Position numbers and translations under genes: made by a program
The notes under the pieces: model-generated
Database searches by the model: none
The model's input: only the letters and a program-made list of their open reading frames with translations
Told to the model about the DNA's origin: nothing
NCBI GenBank assembly: GCA_031841125.1
Contig: CM063110.1
Coordinates: forward strand, 24,237,626-24,301,625
Length of the DNA stretch: 64,000 nt
Direction of reading: 5' to 3'
Origin: Acanthococcus lagerstroemiae
Lineage: Eukaryota; Arthropoda; Insecta; Hemiptera; Eriococcidae
Part shown: positions 9,883 through 21,627 of the stretch, piece by piece
Layout: each line of letters begins with the position of its first letter
Numbering within the stretch: position 1 is the stretch's first letter

Positions 9883-12647
9883 TCACTCGGGCTTTATTTC
9901 AGGATAGTATGATACACGTTTTACTCTTTCTATTATTCCGCTTGATGGGTATGTTATAAGTTCAGTCGAGTTCAGTGAATCGACCTGAGGGACTAGAATT
10001 CTTGCTCTACTGATGACAGTATAGTTTCTACCAATGGCGTACGGATATTTCGCTTTTGTATGAACTATGTAATAACCAGTTACACTAAAAATTATAACAA
10101 GAAATTTAATCAGTATTATCACTTGGAAAAGTAGCCGCAAACAAATTTAAAAAAAAAAAACTTACTTTTTGTTGCAATATTCGCCCATTAATACGTGAGG
10201 TATTTTCGGGGGACACTTTCCGGCAAGATAATGGATGAACCCTTTACATGGCCAACCCCAAAATCCAACACTTGAAGTGATAGATTCTGCAAAATAGCTA
10301 GGGGCTCTGTGATGATTACATCTAAAAGATTCTGAGAAATAAATGGGACTTATTAAACTATTACATATGACAATGACAATTTTTTTTATGAAAACCCCAC
10401 CACTGCAACCCGGTAAGGCCAGTAACAGTGGCTGGGGAAAATTATTTTATGATATAATATAAATATATATGTAATAATAATAGCAATTAGAAAAAATAAA
10501 TAAACTTAAAATAAATAATAAAGTAAGGGAAGGAAAGAAAATAAATAAAGACAGCAGTGAACAATCCGCGACGCGAAATTCAATTTTCTATTTATCTGGG
10601 CACAAAATACAATACCTACAGGTAAACATCCATGATTTGTTTTTTTATTATTATCAAGCCCCGAAGCTATATACTCTTGGGCTATGGGCTCGGAAAAGGT
10701 TGTTATATCTATACATCGCAGAGGTATCCAGCAGCGGAAAGGTAGGTGAGGGTGTTGTTCATGTGCTTGTGGGAGTTGGAGAGAGCCAAAATTCGACTAT
10801 TGGGGACGTAGTGTGAGAGTTACGAATGCAGTTGAGGGAGGGGCATGAGAAAATGTGGCCCACGGTGAGGGTCTTCATATTCACAGTGTGGGCAGTTGAA
10901 GGGATAAAGGTTGGCGAGAAGATGCGTATGTGTGAGGCGTGTATGTCCAGTCCTGAGGCGGGTGATAATAACTTCCTCGTGGCGAGAGGAACGTTGGGAC
11001 GTAGCTTGATTTGTGCGAGCTTGTTACCGCCACTCTTTGAACCACTTTCGCAAAATGGTTTGGCGAATGGTGGAAATGAGATCTGCTGAGGTAGGTAGGT
11101 AACGAGTGATATATGGGAGCTGTGTACCTTGCTGTGCTGCTTGATCAACTGCCTCTTTTCTTCTGGGATACCAATATGGCTTGGAAAAGACATCAGGTAT
11201 CCCAAAACTGCTTCTGACTAAATATGTTGAATGTTCCCCATCTACTCATTTTCCCTAATTACAGTCTTTCAAAATTGTTTTTACGAAAACAAAATCAGGT
11301 GTCTTAACAGTTTATCAACAGACCCATGAAACTACTTTATTTATGTTGCCTCATCTATATTTGTCTTATTTCGCCCCTTAATAATCAACTGCGATGTCAC
11401 TTGATATATTTTACTAAAATACAAAGTAAATATAAATATTATGCTAGTGATAACCCCAGGCCCATGCCCAGAACATCAACGTATGTACTTGCCTGTAAAA
11501 AAAATGATTTACCTATTATATTGCCACTCCAGCATCCGGGCTGCTCTAAGCCACCATTCATGTAAAAATCAATGTGACCACAAGGTTCTGCTTTCCCTTC
11601 AACTAGAGCATCAGTGTGAATCACATCAACAAATTTTGCATCTGTTTTATCTAATCTACGATCTTTGTTGAAAGTTACGAACAGAGGAAGTGCTGGATCT
11701 AAGCCTGAAAAGAAACAGATAAAAACAATAGTATATATTATAGCTCGTCTGCAATAAATGAGAAGTTCGTAGTGAATTTTTGTAAAACTGATGATACTGT
11801 TACCCGGGTACATTAGTTATACCTACAAAATTCTCATTAATATTCCATACCCGTTATCCGAGGTAGTTTATATGGTCGCAAATTGTTGGCGATGTATCCA
11901 GCTACATGAGCCCCCATACTGAAGCCGATAACATGAAATAGCATTTCCGGGGGAGCAGTAGAAATGCTAACTATTTCTTTTAAAAGTTGGGCAACGCAGG
12001 TCCCTACATAATTCAAACTGCCCACGACAACTGGATAGCAAGGGCCTGCGGCTACGGCACTCCAGTCAATCATCCATACATTGAAGTCTCCAGTTCTCAA
12101 ATAACCTACGATTTCATAAATGAAAGTATCCATGAATGAGCTGTGAAGTACCTAGGTACAGATGGGGTTATGTGTTGAAGGAAGTCACGAGAGAAAAAAT
12201 ACAATTATTTTTCAATTGAGCCATGATGATGATAAGCAAGGTTATCAGTGTGAAGCATGAAATAATTTTAAATAAGAGCTAAAATAAAATGATTATAAAA
12301 CTTTAAAAAATAAAATGAAAATAAATAAATAAAAAGTAATGAAGTTGAATGTAATTACCATTTTTCATATCAATCAATTGAACTAAAGTTACATCACTGT
12401 TATATCCATGTATTATGATCTTGTTACTATGTTTTGGATTAAAATGCGATTTTAGGATTGCATCTTTATACGGCGCGATTGGTTGTGGCCAGTCTTTATT
12501 CTTTCTAATGACAGAATTTGTGATTAAATGGAAATAATCAGTCATAAGCACCATTACAATCAAGAGACAGGAGTATGCGAAGCACCATGTTGCTTCGCAT
12601 ATATACTTTGTCCCTCGATAACATAGGCGCTTATAAATTAATATCAC
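9883..12647 (-). CDS. Pancreatic-lipase-family lipase, five exons
   Basis: I join exons 12359-12647, 11851-12105, 11513-11704, 10166-10331 and 9883-10084; all junctions are GT/AG with matching phases, giving 367 residues. The family hydrolyses acyl esters of glycerolipids outside the cell. All key sites are present: oxyanion-hole HGY (about 80-82), nucleophile elbow GFSMG (Ser159), catalytic Asp184 in TGLDPA, and His252 in CNHHRA, the usual C-x-H-x-R-A. FVDVIHT follows the Asp, and a [13 protein letters not shown] block closes the fold. The segment between the Asp and His sites is short, as in insect lipases and phospholipase A1 relatives with a reduced lid. Residues 15-35 are hydrophobic (signal peptide or anchor). 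The start is the least certain part; an upstream exon at 18.4 kb is a remote alternative. A decayed non-LTR fragment sits in the 1.2-kb third intron. No broken site is seen, so it is likely active. Confidence 0.8.
10383..11230 (-). mobile_element. 5'-truncated non-LTR retrotransposon, 3' end
   Basis: Minus-strand translation of 11000-10690 gives a run with [12 protein letters not shown], then [17 protein letters not shown] and a closing [12 protein letters not shown]. This is the RNase H and Cys/His tail typical of Jockey/I/R1-type ORF2. At least one in-frame stop (after PLPQLHS) shows decay. The 3' UTR is AT-rich and ends near ATTGTCATTGTCAT at about 10370. The copy lies in a lipase intron, in the same orientation as the gene. 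Confidence 0.65.
12577..12602. repeat. Short perfect inverted repeat in lipase exon 1
   Basis: ATGCGAAGCA and TGCTTCGCAT flank a six-base loop. It lies inside the hydrophobic N-terminal coding part of the lipase (or its 5' UTR, if translation starts at a later ATG). It could fold in the mRNA. Confidence 0.7.
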
Positions 12648-13927
12648 GTAACCTGACGTAATAAGTTCAACAATTATAAGAAGGAATATTATAGCATTTC
12701 ATAAAAAAATATTAGTTGTAATTAATTACTTTGTAAAAATAAAAATTCATAATATTATGATCACGTGGTTTATCTATAAATTAGCTAATTTGTGTATTTA
12801 AACGGCACATACCTCGTGTACAAATAAAAATTGATATGCGGATCCGGGCACGTTATTTGCCACGCAAAAATACAAGGCCCCAATTTCACAAATTTACCTT
12901 CAATTCGTGACGTGAATGAAAAAAGAATGACCAGAAGCACTGTAATCAAATAACATTTCGTCAGTTTTCATTAACGATAGTTAATAGAGCTGTCGAAATG
13001 AAGCAATTAAGTAATTCTCTTTACGAAATGGAAGATGAATAGGGTGATTTGGGGTATTGCCCGGACAGCAGATTTTTGCAGGACAAACTCGGCCAGCAAA
13101 TATCTTATGATTCATATACTCGTAGTAAATTCAGCTCGGTTTGTGAAATAGGTATATTAAAATTTTATGTGAAAAACGTTATACCGCACTTAATTTCCTT
13201 GGCGAGATTTAAAATAAGGGTGGTTCGGGATGATGCTCAGCTAGTAGGTTTTCGAAAAGGTGAGAAAAATACAATTTTGGGTCAAAATTTGACAGGTCCA
13301 GAGGCGTACCGAAGGAGAGAGAATATCGGGAGTCTCTTTTCAAAGGTTTAACAACAGGTTTCAAAATGTGGCCTACAGTTGGAAAATTTGAAACTTTTTT
13401 GCCTCTCGTTCCAAAACTCAAATCAGTGAAGAAATCTCAAAACTTTTTTCGCTTGTTGTTAAAAATGTTCGATCCTTCCCCCTCCCCAGCAGTCTTGCAG
13501 TTTTATTTTGGTACGCTCCTCGACAGGTCTTAGGTAATTATTGGACTAATCATTTTTTTACTTGTTAATTTCTTGTTCCATTGACGCGGTTACCTGACTT
13601 TCAACATCACTAACAGGGCTAAAATGAACGCTGGTGTTCAGCGAAAGACGGATTTCTCAGTTTCGTCATCGCTTTTATAATTCATTTTCTTGTTCTAAAT
13701 TTCCCCCCAAAAAAAAGCTTTGTATTTACACATTTTGAATTGAAGGATGAAGCAGAATTCAATTTCTCTCAAGTCAGATGGAAATGGGAGACAGAGAGAT
13801 CCAATCTCCAATCGAGTATTCTCTACGAGTTAAAATTTTTGTTGCATGAACTTAGATAGATAGTTTGGTTACGTTGATTTTTGATTTTTCATGTTCTCAG
13901 AATTGGTGGAAGTATAGATTATGTATG
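12648..13927. other. Upstream flank of the lipase gene, no gene seen
   Basis: AT-rich, with no convincing coding frame. Open frames at 13049-13421 on both strands look like chance. Confidence 0.35.
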
Positions 13928-14140
13928 CAGGCCTGTGCAGAGAGGGAGGTTTACCCCGGGTCCGAGTTTTTTTGAGGGGGCCTGCCAAGTGTTTTGAGGG
14001 CCCATTAAGGGCCCGCCAATGCTAAAAAAATCTGATTTTACAAAAAGGGCCCTAAAAACATTGTTTCCTTTTTTTTTTTTGATCTTACCTACTTTTTACA
14101 TCCCCCCCCCCAGGGCCCGGATTTCCTCTGCACGACCCTG
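13928..14140. mobile_element. hAT-type MITE, 213 bp
   Basis: The left end CAGGCCTGTGCAGAGAGG is matched by the right end CCTCTGCACGACCCTG. Flanks tatgtatg (13920-13927) and taggtatg (14141-14148) agree at 7 of 8 positions. G-rich left and C-run right halves are typical of this group of MITEs. Confidence 0.8.
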
Positions 14141-14148
14141 TAGGTATG

Positions 14149-15779
14149 GTATGTAGACATTTATTCTCTTCAGTTATATAAGCCTGCTAATAGCCAGTTA
14201 ATGAAAACTGTTAAGGAAGGAAAATAATTCTTTGACGTGTTGACGAACATATTTTTATTCATCATAAATTTAAAAAAATGTCCCAGTGATCAGCGTCAGT
14301 AACGCTGGATTGAAATAGTGCAGGAGAAATAATTCTGGGGGCATCAAAATGCAGAACATATTACTTTGTAGGTATCCAGTTTTTATTCTAAACTTCGGGG
14401 GAGTATCCAAACTCTTTTTTAACTCAGTCTCCCGGTTTACAATGTGTACGTGTATAATACTTAGTATACAAATTAGACAGTGCACATAAAAGCTGGATGT
14501 TTGTACTTCGGAATGTTTTTTATAAGTGTTTGAAAAAGAAACAAATTCTTACAGTAATTTACGAAAAACCGTTCTTGCCCGGGCATATAGCGCTGAATAA
14601 CCCCTACATTTTGAAAATTATATAAGAAGCATAGAAAATCTAATTCTCAGACTGCACCCAGTTGATGCATGTTAGAAATGAATAACTGAACCTGAAAGTC
14701 TCGAGCAAGCAAATAATCAATAGATAATAAAATTCATACTTGACACATATTTCAGTGTCAGGCTACACGTTTTAGCGTGTCACAAGAGCGTTAATAATCA
14801 ATTTGAATCCCCTAAGTACAATAACAATTCTGCGTAAATTGATATAAATCTCTGTAACTGGCTAACTGTATACTTAATTGAACTCGTACTAATTTTACTG
14901 GCGTGAGAAAATATACGGGTGCAAACTGCGACAGATGACTCACAAACACACGTGCCAGAAAAAGTCATCACGAAGTTATACGTCTACGAACTCAATTCGC
15001 ATTGTGTTACTCATTAATTATATTTTTCAATCTAGTCTCTCACTTTCGTACAAAAACTAATTCAACCTAAGGGGCAAATCAAGAGAGGAATAATTAGCTT
15101 CCTCCCTCCCCTCTCCCCCCCCCCAAAAAAAAATTGTACAAGTAAAAATTTTTTTAGCATTATTTTGATCGTTATTAGTTCCCTATGAGCCCCCCCCCCT
15201 TCAGACCGGCTGTTTGCGCTTATGTCCCCCGTCCTTTCGATTACCCAGCTAAAAGTCTTGAAGTTGTCCATTTTTGGCGATTTTTGTTGCACGAACTAAG
15301 TATGGATCTAAATCTTTTCATTTGTCACTTTTGTCTGCATACGCAAAAATAGCAAACTTGGAGGGGGGGGGGTTGACAAGTAACAAATGAATACTAAAAA
15401 TCCTTTCAGTCGAATTATTACTCAGTTTTTTGGGGGGAAGGTCAGTAGATTTGGGGGTTGGACCTCAAGCACCCCCTATTTGCGCCTATGTTGGTCTATT
15501 CTTCACATATAGTCATGTTTATCATTATGTTGGGTAGGATGGGATGGTCCTTCGTTTTACTCCTAGTGCGGAAAGAATCCATTTTTTTTCGGTTGGCATA
15601 CACCCTAAATAAGTTCCGAATATTAATTTAAAAAAAAAAAAATGTCTGCCAATTTATTGAAAAGTAAACTATGTCTCCAGGGGGTTGAGGTTCTTACGAG
15701 AATGAACACTAATTTTTGGAAATTGAGCTTCAAAATCGAGGAGAGTCCTCTCCTCTAGTTATATAAGCATAAGAATTAT
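14149..15779. other. Repeat-rich spacer, no gene
   Basis: AT-rich sequence with homopolymer C or G runs at 15110-15122, 15190-15200 and 15362-15371. The last two border sequences resembling MITE ends (ATTTGCGCCTATG near 15478), but I could not pair termini. No coding frame is convincing. Confidence 0.35.
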
Positions 15780-16090
15780 TTTATTTCTCAGATTTGGATT
15801 TTCAGGGTCGCTGAATTAATTCATAGGATCTTTTCCTCCTTCTCCTTCAGGCTTCACTGGGAGCTAATTTTCAATTATTTCAATTTTATTCCAATTTCCG
15901 CATTTTTTATATCTGAATAAGGGTTTTGTTTGGGTCGCTTCATCGTTGGAGTTCTCTTCTTCCACCTCTTCATCCTTCGGGCTCATCTTCAATTATTTAT
16001 TCCAGGTTTCACATTCCTTATGTGAGTCACTGAATTCACTTTTGGAGTCCTTTCCTCCTTCTCGTTTACTCTTTATGCTTCACAGAGGGC
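15780..16090. repeat. Degenerate ~120-bp repeat, inverted relative to 17.4-17.9 kb
   Basis: Contains the motif CACTGAATTCACTTTTGGAGTCC, then TTCCTCCTTCTC, in about two or three diverged units. Its reverse complement matches the units at 17430-17850. The two blocks flank the elements at 16.2-17.4 kb. Confidence 0.55.
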
Positions 16091-16210
16091 CGATGTTTCA
16101 ACACCTTTTGTGCTCACTCGACTGATCAGTGTTGCGGATGTTGATTGACGTGTTCCTTATGTAGGTAGTGCAGTACAGTATTATTGGACAAGCGAAGATA
16201 CACAAGTAGT

Positions 16211-16330
16211 CAGTGGTGTAACCGGAGGTCTGGACCCCCTGGCGATTTTGTTAAATTATAACCTCTATTTTTGGTGAAGACCAGACACTCTCCCCCTCCT
16301 CCCTCGAACACTAGGCTGGCTACGCCACTG
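16211..16330. mobile_element. hAT-type MITE, 120 bp
   Basis: The left end CAGTGGTGTAACC pairs with the right end GGCTACGCCACTG. Flanks caagtagt and tgagtagt match at 6 of 8. The same right-end motif recurs at 31.31 kb inside the satellite array. Confidence 0.75.
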
Positions 16331-16515
16331 TGAGTAGTATCAAATCTCGAATAGACTACTCATGTTACATAGTTGTGTGAAAGAGGTAAGGAAATCTGAT
16401 CCGCTCTTGTCACACCCAGAAGCGCATTCAATACGTCGAGGGGCTACGACTATAAAATCCTTCATGGAATTCAGCGATACAATAACATACTTTCCTATGC
16501 ACTTAGGTAAAAGTA

Positions 16516-17411
16516 CCGTAATCTGGGGTTACTTTGAAAGGTTATCACAAGTTTTATGGATTTATTTTTGGGAAGAGGGGGTTCGGAAATCAGTCTTTTG
16601 GCTGTGAAGAGTACTGTGGGAGCTCTATCAGATGGCAAAAAAGAATCGTGAAAAGACTGATAGTTCGCAGTATAGAAGCCTCCAAAAAGGGCCTTCCAAA
16701 GGTACCCAGGATATGGGCAACATTGAAAGGTTAGCCTTCCTACACTGCTGGCGATTTTTTTTTCTTGTGAGTCGACAGTGCAGTCATTGAATATATACCA
16801 TATACCAAAATTCAGCTTTCCTAGTCAATTAGAACACATCTTAGAGCAGAAATCTTAGTGTTAAAAATGGAAAAATTATGTAAAATTAGCACATCGTCAA
16901 AATTGTATCTATTAATAAAACATTAATCTACGATGAATATTCCATTCATGATGAAACGAGTCATTTGAAAGCTCGTTCTCTCAATGAAAACAGAATCTTT
17001 TACGAGGCTTTCAATGTTACCCCATTTCGTAAAATAATGATAATATTGGGAGAACTTGATCAAAATTATTTAACTCTTTCTCGCAAGTATTTTAGAGTGT
17101 TGTCCACGTCGGTCTATCGATATTCAGAATTGACCACAATTCATTCTCTATTTTAGGCAACCAAGTTGATTAAAATAACTGAGATTTTAAACGAATTTTT
17201 TACTTCGTCTTTCGCTTCTTCTGTCTCGATAACAAGGACACTGTGATCCACATTTCACTACTGATATACGGGGCATAGACTAATTCAGCTATACCCGTAC
17301 CAAGCATTGAATCTTTAGAAAATAACCACTAGAGTGTGCTATAGTCGACTGTATGCGTGAAGTCTGAACTTTCAACGTTACCCAGGGTTTCAAAGTAACC
17401 CCGGATAACGG
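16516..17411. mobile_element. mariner/pogo-type element, 896 bp, TA target
   Basis: The left end CCGTAATCTGGGGTTACTTTG pairs with the right end CAAAGTAACCCCGGATAACGG, flanked on both sides by TA (16514-16515, 17412-17413). A TTGAAAGGTTA motif repeats near the left end. The interior shows no transposase that I recognise, so it is non-autonomous. Confidence 0.8.
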
Positions 17412-17429
17412 TATAATGAACATGAAGGA

Positions 17430-17850
17430 TTGAGGAAATGATGAAAAGAACCCCGGAAATGAATTCAGCAACTCAGATACCTCTGATTTATGCACAAAGA
17501 ACTCGGAAATTAAAATAATTATTGACTACCAGCTGCCTTGGAGTCTGAAGGGTAAGCTGAAGGGAGCAAAGAAATTCAAAAATGAATTCAGCAACCCAGG
17601 AAATATTAACTCAGGCATAAAAAACCGAGAACTTGGAAAAATTGAGGATCAACTTCCTATATGGATCCTAATGGGTAAGGGGGAGGAGGAAAAGAACTCT
17701 CAAAATGAACTCAGCGACTCAAAATAACTTATGAAATTGAAACAAAATTGAAATAATTGAAAAATAGCCACTATGGAGCCCCAAAAAGGAGGAGATAGGG
17801 AGAAAGGACCCCAGGAATGAATTCCGTGCCGTGACTTTGAAAACATCGAT
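17430..17850. repeat. Degenerate tandem repeat, ~120-bp period
   Basis: The motif GAATGAATTCAGCAACTCAG recurs in variants near 17455, 17578, 17699 and 17813, a spacing of 114-123 bp. Each is preceded by a purine-rich GGAGGAGAAAAGAAC-like block. These are inverted relative to 15780-16090. Confidence 0.6.
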
Positions 17851-18420
17851 CTAAAAGAGAAAATAGTTTTTACACCCATATGGGGCGACTGCCCCCTTAA
17901 CTGAAGTTCAAATTCTAAAAATCAGTGTTAATTCCAGAAAGAACTTAAACACCCTGGAGGCACTGGTTACCCTTCATCGATTTTTCTCAAACTTAGCATA
18001 ATTTTTTTAATATAATATTATATATATTTATATGGAACTGATTTAAGGGGTTAGCCAACTGAAAATCAAAAGCTGAGTAATAGAAACGACCCCTATGTTA
18101 GGGTAGGTGTAACTCGATCCCTCCCCATAACAGCTCTCTGTCTACTCTACGATAACTTGAATTATATTATCTTGTTTCGAAGTCAGATTTACACATCAGT
18201 ATCTACTATACAAAAACCCTCAGAAGGAACTCAGGATAATTCTCCTAATCTATGAAGACGCGCAGTTCCCAAAATGTCTCTGTTCGCTCAGTTTTATAAA
18301 TTTGATAACATTACGGCACGTGGATGGTCTGGAAATTGGTTTAAATCTTTAAATAGATAATAGTCTAGAAACCACATCGAGAAAAACAAAATAAATCATA
18401 AGTTGAGTATATGCACTTAC
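17851..18420. other. No gene seen
   Basis: AT-rich spacer with a TATAATATTATATATATTTATA stretch near 18010. No coding sequence was identified. Confidence 0.4.
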
Positions 18421-18466
18421 CGACTTGTAGTTTCATGTTCCGGTTGGCTGGATAACTGCGAAACAT
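18421..18466 (-). CDS. Candidate first coding exon, unknown gene
   Basis: On the minus strand an ATG at 18466 opens a 46-nt frame (MFRSYPANRNMKLQV) ending at a strong donor, GTCG/GTAAGTGC. The 5' side is GC-richer than its surroundings (GATCTCGCGAAACGCGGGC), as in promoter-proximal exons. The downstream partner is not identified. A phase-compatible but weak acceptor near 12620 would join it to the lipase at 9.9-12.6 kb across a 5.8-kb intron; this is speculation. Confidence 0.3.
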
Positions 18467-19538
18467 AGTGCCCGCGTTTCGCGAGATCTTAACACCGAAC
18501 AATGAAATAAAATCATCAAAAAATGCGAAACATCTGAGAAAGATTCGCCGCGTTAGATTTTACTCTAGCCATAATTATAGTGAGATTAAATCAGACGTTA
18601 AAGGTTGAAAATAATAGGCATTATTTATTTAAAAAAAAAAACAAAAAAAAACGACGGACATATAGAGCGACATTTTGCACAGGGATTCGTAAATGTGAGT
18701 GGTAAATACGTCATTTTTAATAGTAAATTTATTATCTACTCCATTAATAACACATTTTCATGCTAGTGACTGGAGTTGCAGGCACGTGTCAATACAGCTC
18801 AGATATGGTTCAAATTTCATGATACATAAATGGACTAGTATAGTGAAATCAAAACTGCTTTCGGAAGGTGTCTTACGAACCGGCAGAAAAAGATTAAGCA
18901 CACTGTTCATTGACCGAGAAGTGGCGCGAAAAATTACGCGAAGAAAACAAATTTATGGGGAGACACACTTCCCGGACCACATCATCGTTCATCGCGGTTT
19001 CGTATTGTTGTTGTATTTGCAAATAACGGACACACGTAGGCTTCGAGAGATACATTCCCATACTGGTACTTGATACACTGATTACACCACTATAAAATTT
19101 ACACAAAATATTTCGACCTTCTTTGTTTCGTTACATATTATAGTCAGTGGAAGAATATAGCAATCAAAAATGTAGATAGATACGATGTTCTAGCGCTTGA
19201 AGTAAAAGGTATATTTGTTCTAAAGCTGTCTAATTCTAATGATCTATTATGCATATTTGTTTGATTCATCTGCCTCTGCGCACTCCAGTTAATTATTTCT
19301 CATACGCTAGATAGAAATGCTAGTATGATAAAGAACAATTTTTCCCCCATTGTCACTGATAATGAAATCAATGTTATACCTTTCAAATCATAATCATATT
19401 TACTAGGCATAATCGTTTAATATACATATACAAATAATTATAGGGTCTTAAAGGGAGGGAATGCTTGTGTTTTAATAATACCTAGAATAGCAATAGAGGT
19501 AATAGTTGAATCGACAATATTAAACAATGGATAACTTT
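18467..19538. other. No gene seen
   Basis: AT-rich spacer with an A-run at 18632-18651. Overlapping frames at 18699-19106 on both strands are not recognised. Possibly holds the promoter of the exon at 18.4 kb. Confidence 0.35.
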
Positions 19539-19782
19539 CCCGACGCGCAATCAGTTACCCTCTAGTTATCCAATTACCCGCGGAAAAGTTACCCATTTGT
19601 TACCCTCGAATTACCCTCAGATTACCCTTGTTCCCCTTTAGTAACCCGGGTAACTGGCGGGATACTACGCAATTAGTTACTCTCTATAGTTACCCGCGGC
19701 GGGAAAGTTCCCTATTTGTTACCCTCAGATTACCCTTGTTCCCTTTTAGTTACCTGGATGACTTGCGGGATTTTGCGCATCA
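19539..19782. mobile_element. CCCGATGYGC MITE, head-to-tail dimer
   Basis: Two units of the same element as at 8883-9020, in reverse orientation. The first runs from CCCGACGCGCAATCAGTTACCC to about 19665. The second starts with ACGCAATTAGTTACTC and ends TTTTGCGCATCAGG. Each unit carries the series of GTTACCC variants and the block CCCTTGTTCCC. Confidence 0.75.
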
Positions 19783-20341
19783 GGTTCTTTGGTTCTACTA
19801 AAATTTGCTCGTTTTTATCGGTACCTCAGCATTTACGACCCACTGATGCCATATAAAATAAAATGACACATTTTATGGAACACTTAATACCTTGTTTCAA
19901 ATTGTATAATTGTGCGATAACTAGTGTCTACTCTATTACTAATTTAAGTGTAACTTCGGGTAGACTTAGTTCAGTGTTACATTATCAAATCCAGTAGGTC
20001 GTAATATATAATAGCAATATCAAGGTCAGTAGAATTGTAATAATCTTTTATTACTTCTTACTGCGTTAACTGAACGACAAAAATAATGAATCTTTGTCAG
20101 GTTGTCAGTAGGGACTAATGCTATCGTGTGCGAAAACCAATAATTATTACTTGGAGTGGCGGCGAAATTTGAGGTTTTGATTTTAATAGTTAGGATAAAA
20201 ATACAGCAAAATATGAACAAAGACTTGTTGATCATATTTATTTCCTGCCCCCTCCCCATTAAAAGGGGCCGAAGAGTAGCAAAAATAGTCTTGTACACAG
20301 ATGAAATGTTCCGGCGAAATGCTAAAGTTAGCATTAGCAAT
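19783..20341. other. No gene seen
   Basis: AT-rich spacer up to the MITE at 20342. Open frames at 20026-20374 are not recognised. Confidence 0.35.
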
Positions 20342-20613
20342 CAGGGGCGAAACTATAGGGGTGTGGGGGGTTGAAACGCCCCGCCAATAATTTGGCAGTC
20401 GACAAATTTTAAAACTGTTCATTTTAATTTTTAATTTTTATGACTGTTTGTTTGTTTGTTTATTGTGTTTTCAATTAAAAAATATTTTGATTAAAAACTC
20501 GATAAATTTTTAATTTTTTAAAATTTTGTAGGCGAATTTTTAATTTTCAAAAATATTTGTCGGCAAATTTTTCTTCTTTACCTCCCCAAACTGAAGGTCA
20601 AATTTCGTTTCTG
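20342..20613. mobile_element. CAGGGRCGAAACT MITE, copy 1
   Basis: Starts CAGGGGCGAAACTA and ends TTTCGTTTCTG. Shares its full length with the copy at 21345-21619 in the same orientation (TAATTTGG.AGTC.GCAAATTTT.AAACTGTTCATTT and so on). Its own two flanks do not match each other. Confidence 0.75.
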
Positions 20614-21344
20614 AAAATGGAGTACCCTAGACTCCTGTCAGAGACTAATCAGTCAAAAGCCGAAGGTTTTAAGCTGAGTATCGAACGTTATCTGACAGGT
20701 TGAAATAAAACTGAAATGTGGAAGATATTTCGAATACCTGAAAGTCGGTAGCAAACGTTGAATTTCGAATTTCAATGACTAGTCTCTTTTACTAGATTCT
20801 CTTTTTGACCTAGAGCCTGAAATTTGAGAAAGTTGAACATTCTATTAAAAACTAAGGGTTGAACATTTAATTAAAACCCAAAAGTTGAAAGCAGAAGACT
20901 TATTTTCTAATGTGATAAGCTATGAATCCGATAGCAAATATTCTATTGTTCAATTTACGGGATTTGGTCCTGGTGAATATAGGAGGGAAATTTAGTCTGG
21001 AACGAAAGTCAAAACTCCGTGTGTTTTTCCTATAAGAACGAAAGGGAGCTTGTGGCACAAATTCCCCTAATCTGATCGACCTAAAACGTTGTAAGTTTCT
21101 CTTATTTTTTCATTTTTCTTTCTTCTTCTTATTTTATTGGAACTAATTTAGGAGACGAATCAGAGGAAAAAATTCAGAAAAAAAAGATCGCCAAGAGTAA
21201 ATAACGACCACCTTAAATGTGTAAAGAAAGTTGTGTGTTCCTCTCAAGTATTCCTAACATCCTTCCACCTTACCCTCTCAGACTAGGGTATGCTCATGTG
21301 CGCAAATGTGAGTGCTTGGGGGATAAGGTTCCAATCTGCATTTG
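20614..21344. other. Spacer between two direct MITE copies
   Basis: No gene. It contains short motif repeats such as AAAGTTGAA and GAAAGTCGG. It may be the cargo of a composite element; see findings. Confidence 0.4.
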
Positions 21345-21619
21345 CAGGGACGAAACTAGGGAGGGGGTGAAACACCCCCAATAATTTGGGAGTCTGCAAA
21401 TTTTGAAACTGTTCATTTGAATTTTTCATCTTCTAATAACGTATGTTTGTTCGTTTGTTTATTTTCTTCAATTACAAAATATTTTGATTAAAAAAATCGG
21501 CAAATTTTCAAATTTGTAAAAAACTTTGTCGGCAACGTTTTAGTATTTAAAAAATACGTCGGCAAATTTTTCTTCTCCACGCCCCCCCCCCCCCAACTGA
21601 AAGTCAAGTTTTGTCTCTG
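21345..21619. mobile_element. CAGGGACGAAACT MITE, copy 2
   Basis: Starts CAGGGACGAAACTAGG, ends AGTTTTGTCTCTG, with a 14-C run near the right end. Its left flank matches neither its own right flank nor the inner flank of copy 1. Its right flank (ttagcagt) matches the left flank of copy 1 (ttagcaat) at 7 of 8. Confidence 0.75.
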
Positions 21620-21627
21620 TTAGCAGT

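Noticed and set aside
10826..11089. Plus-strand 87-codon frame
   Set aside because: It lies antisense to the non-LTR retrotransposon tail, which reads on the minus strand.
12105..12140. Alternative acceptor TTCACAG at 12141 for lipase exon 2
   Set aside because: It puts the [11 protein letters not shown] segment out of phase with exon 1. The acceptor CGTAG at 12106 joins in phase and gives the family pattern.
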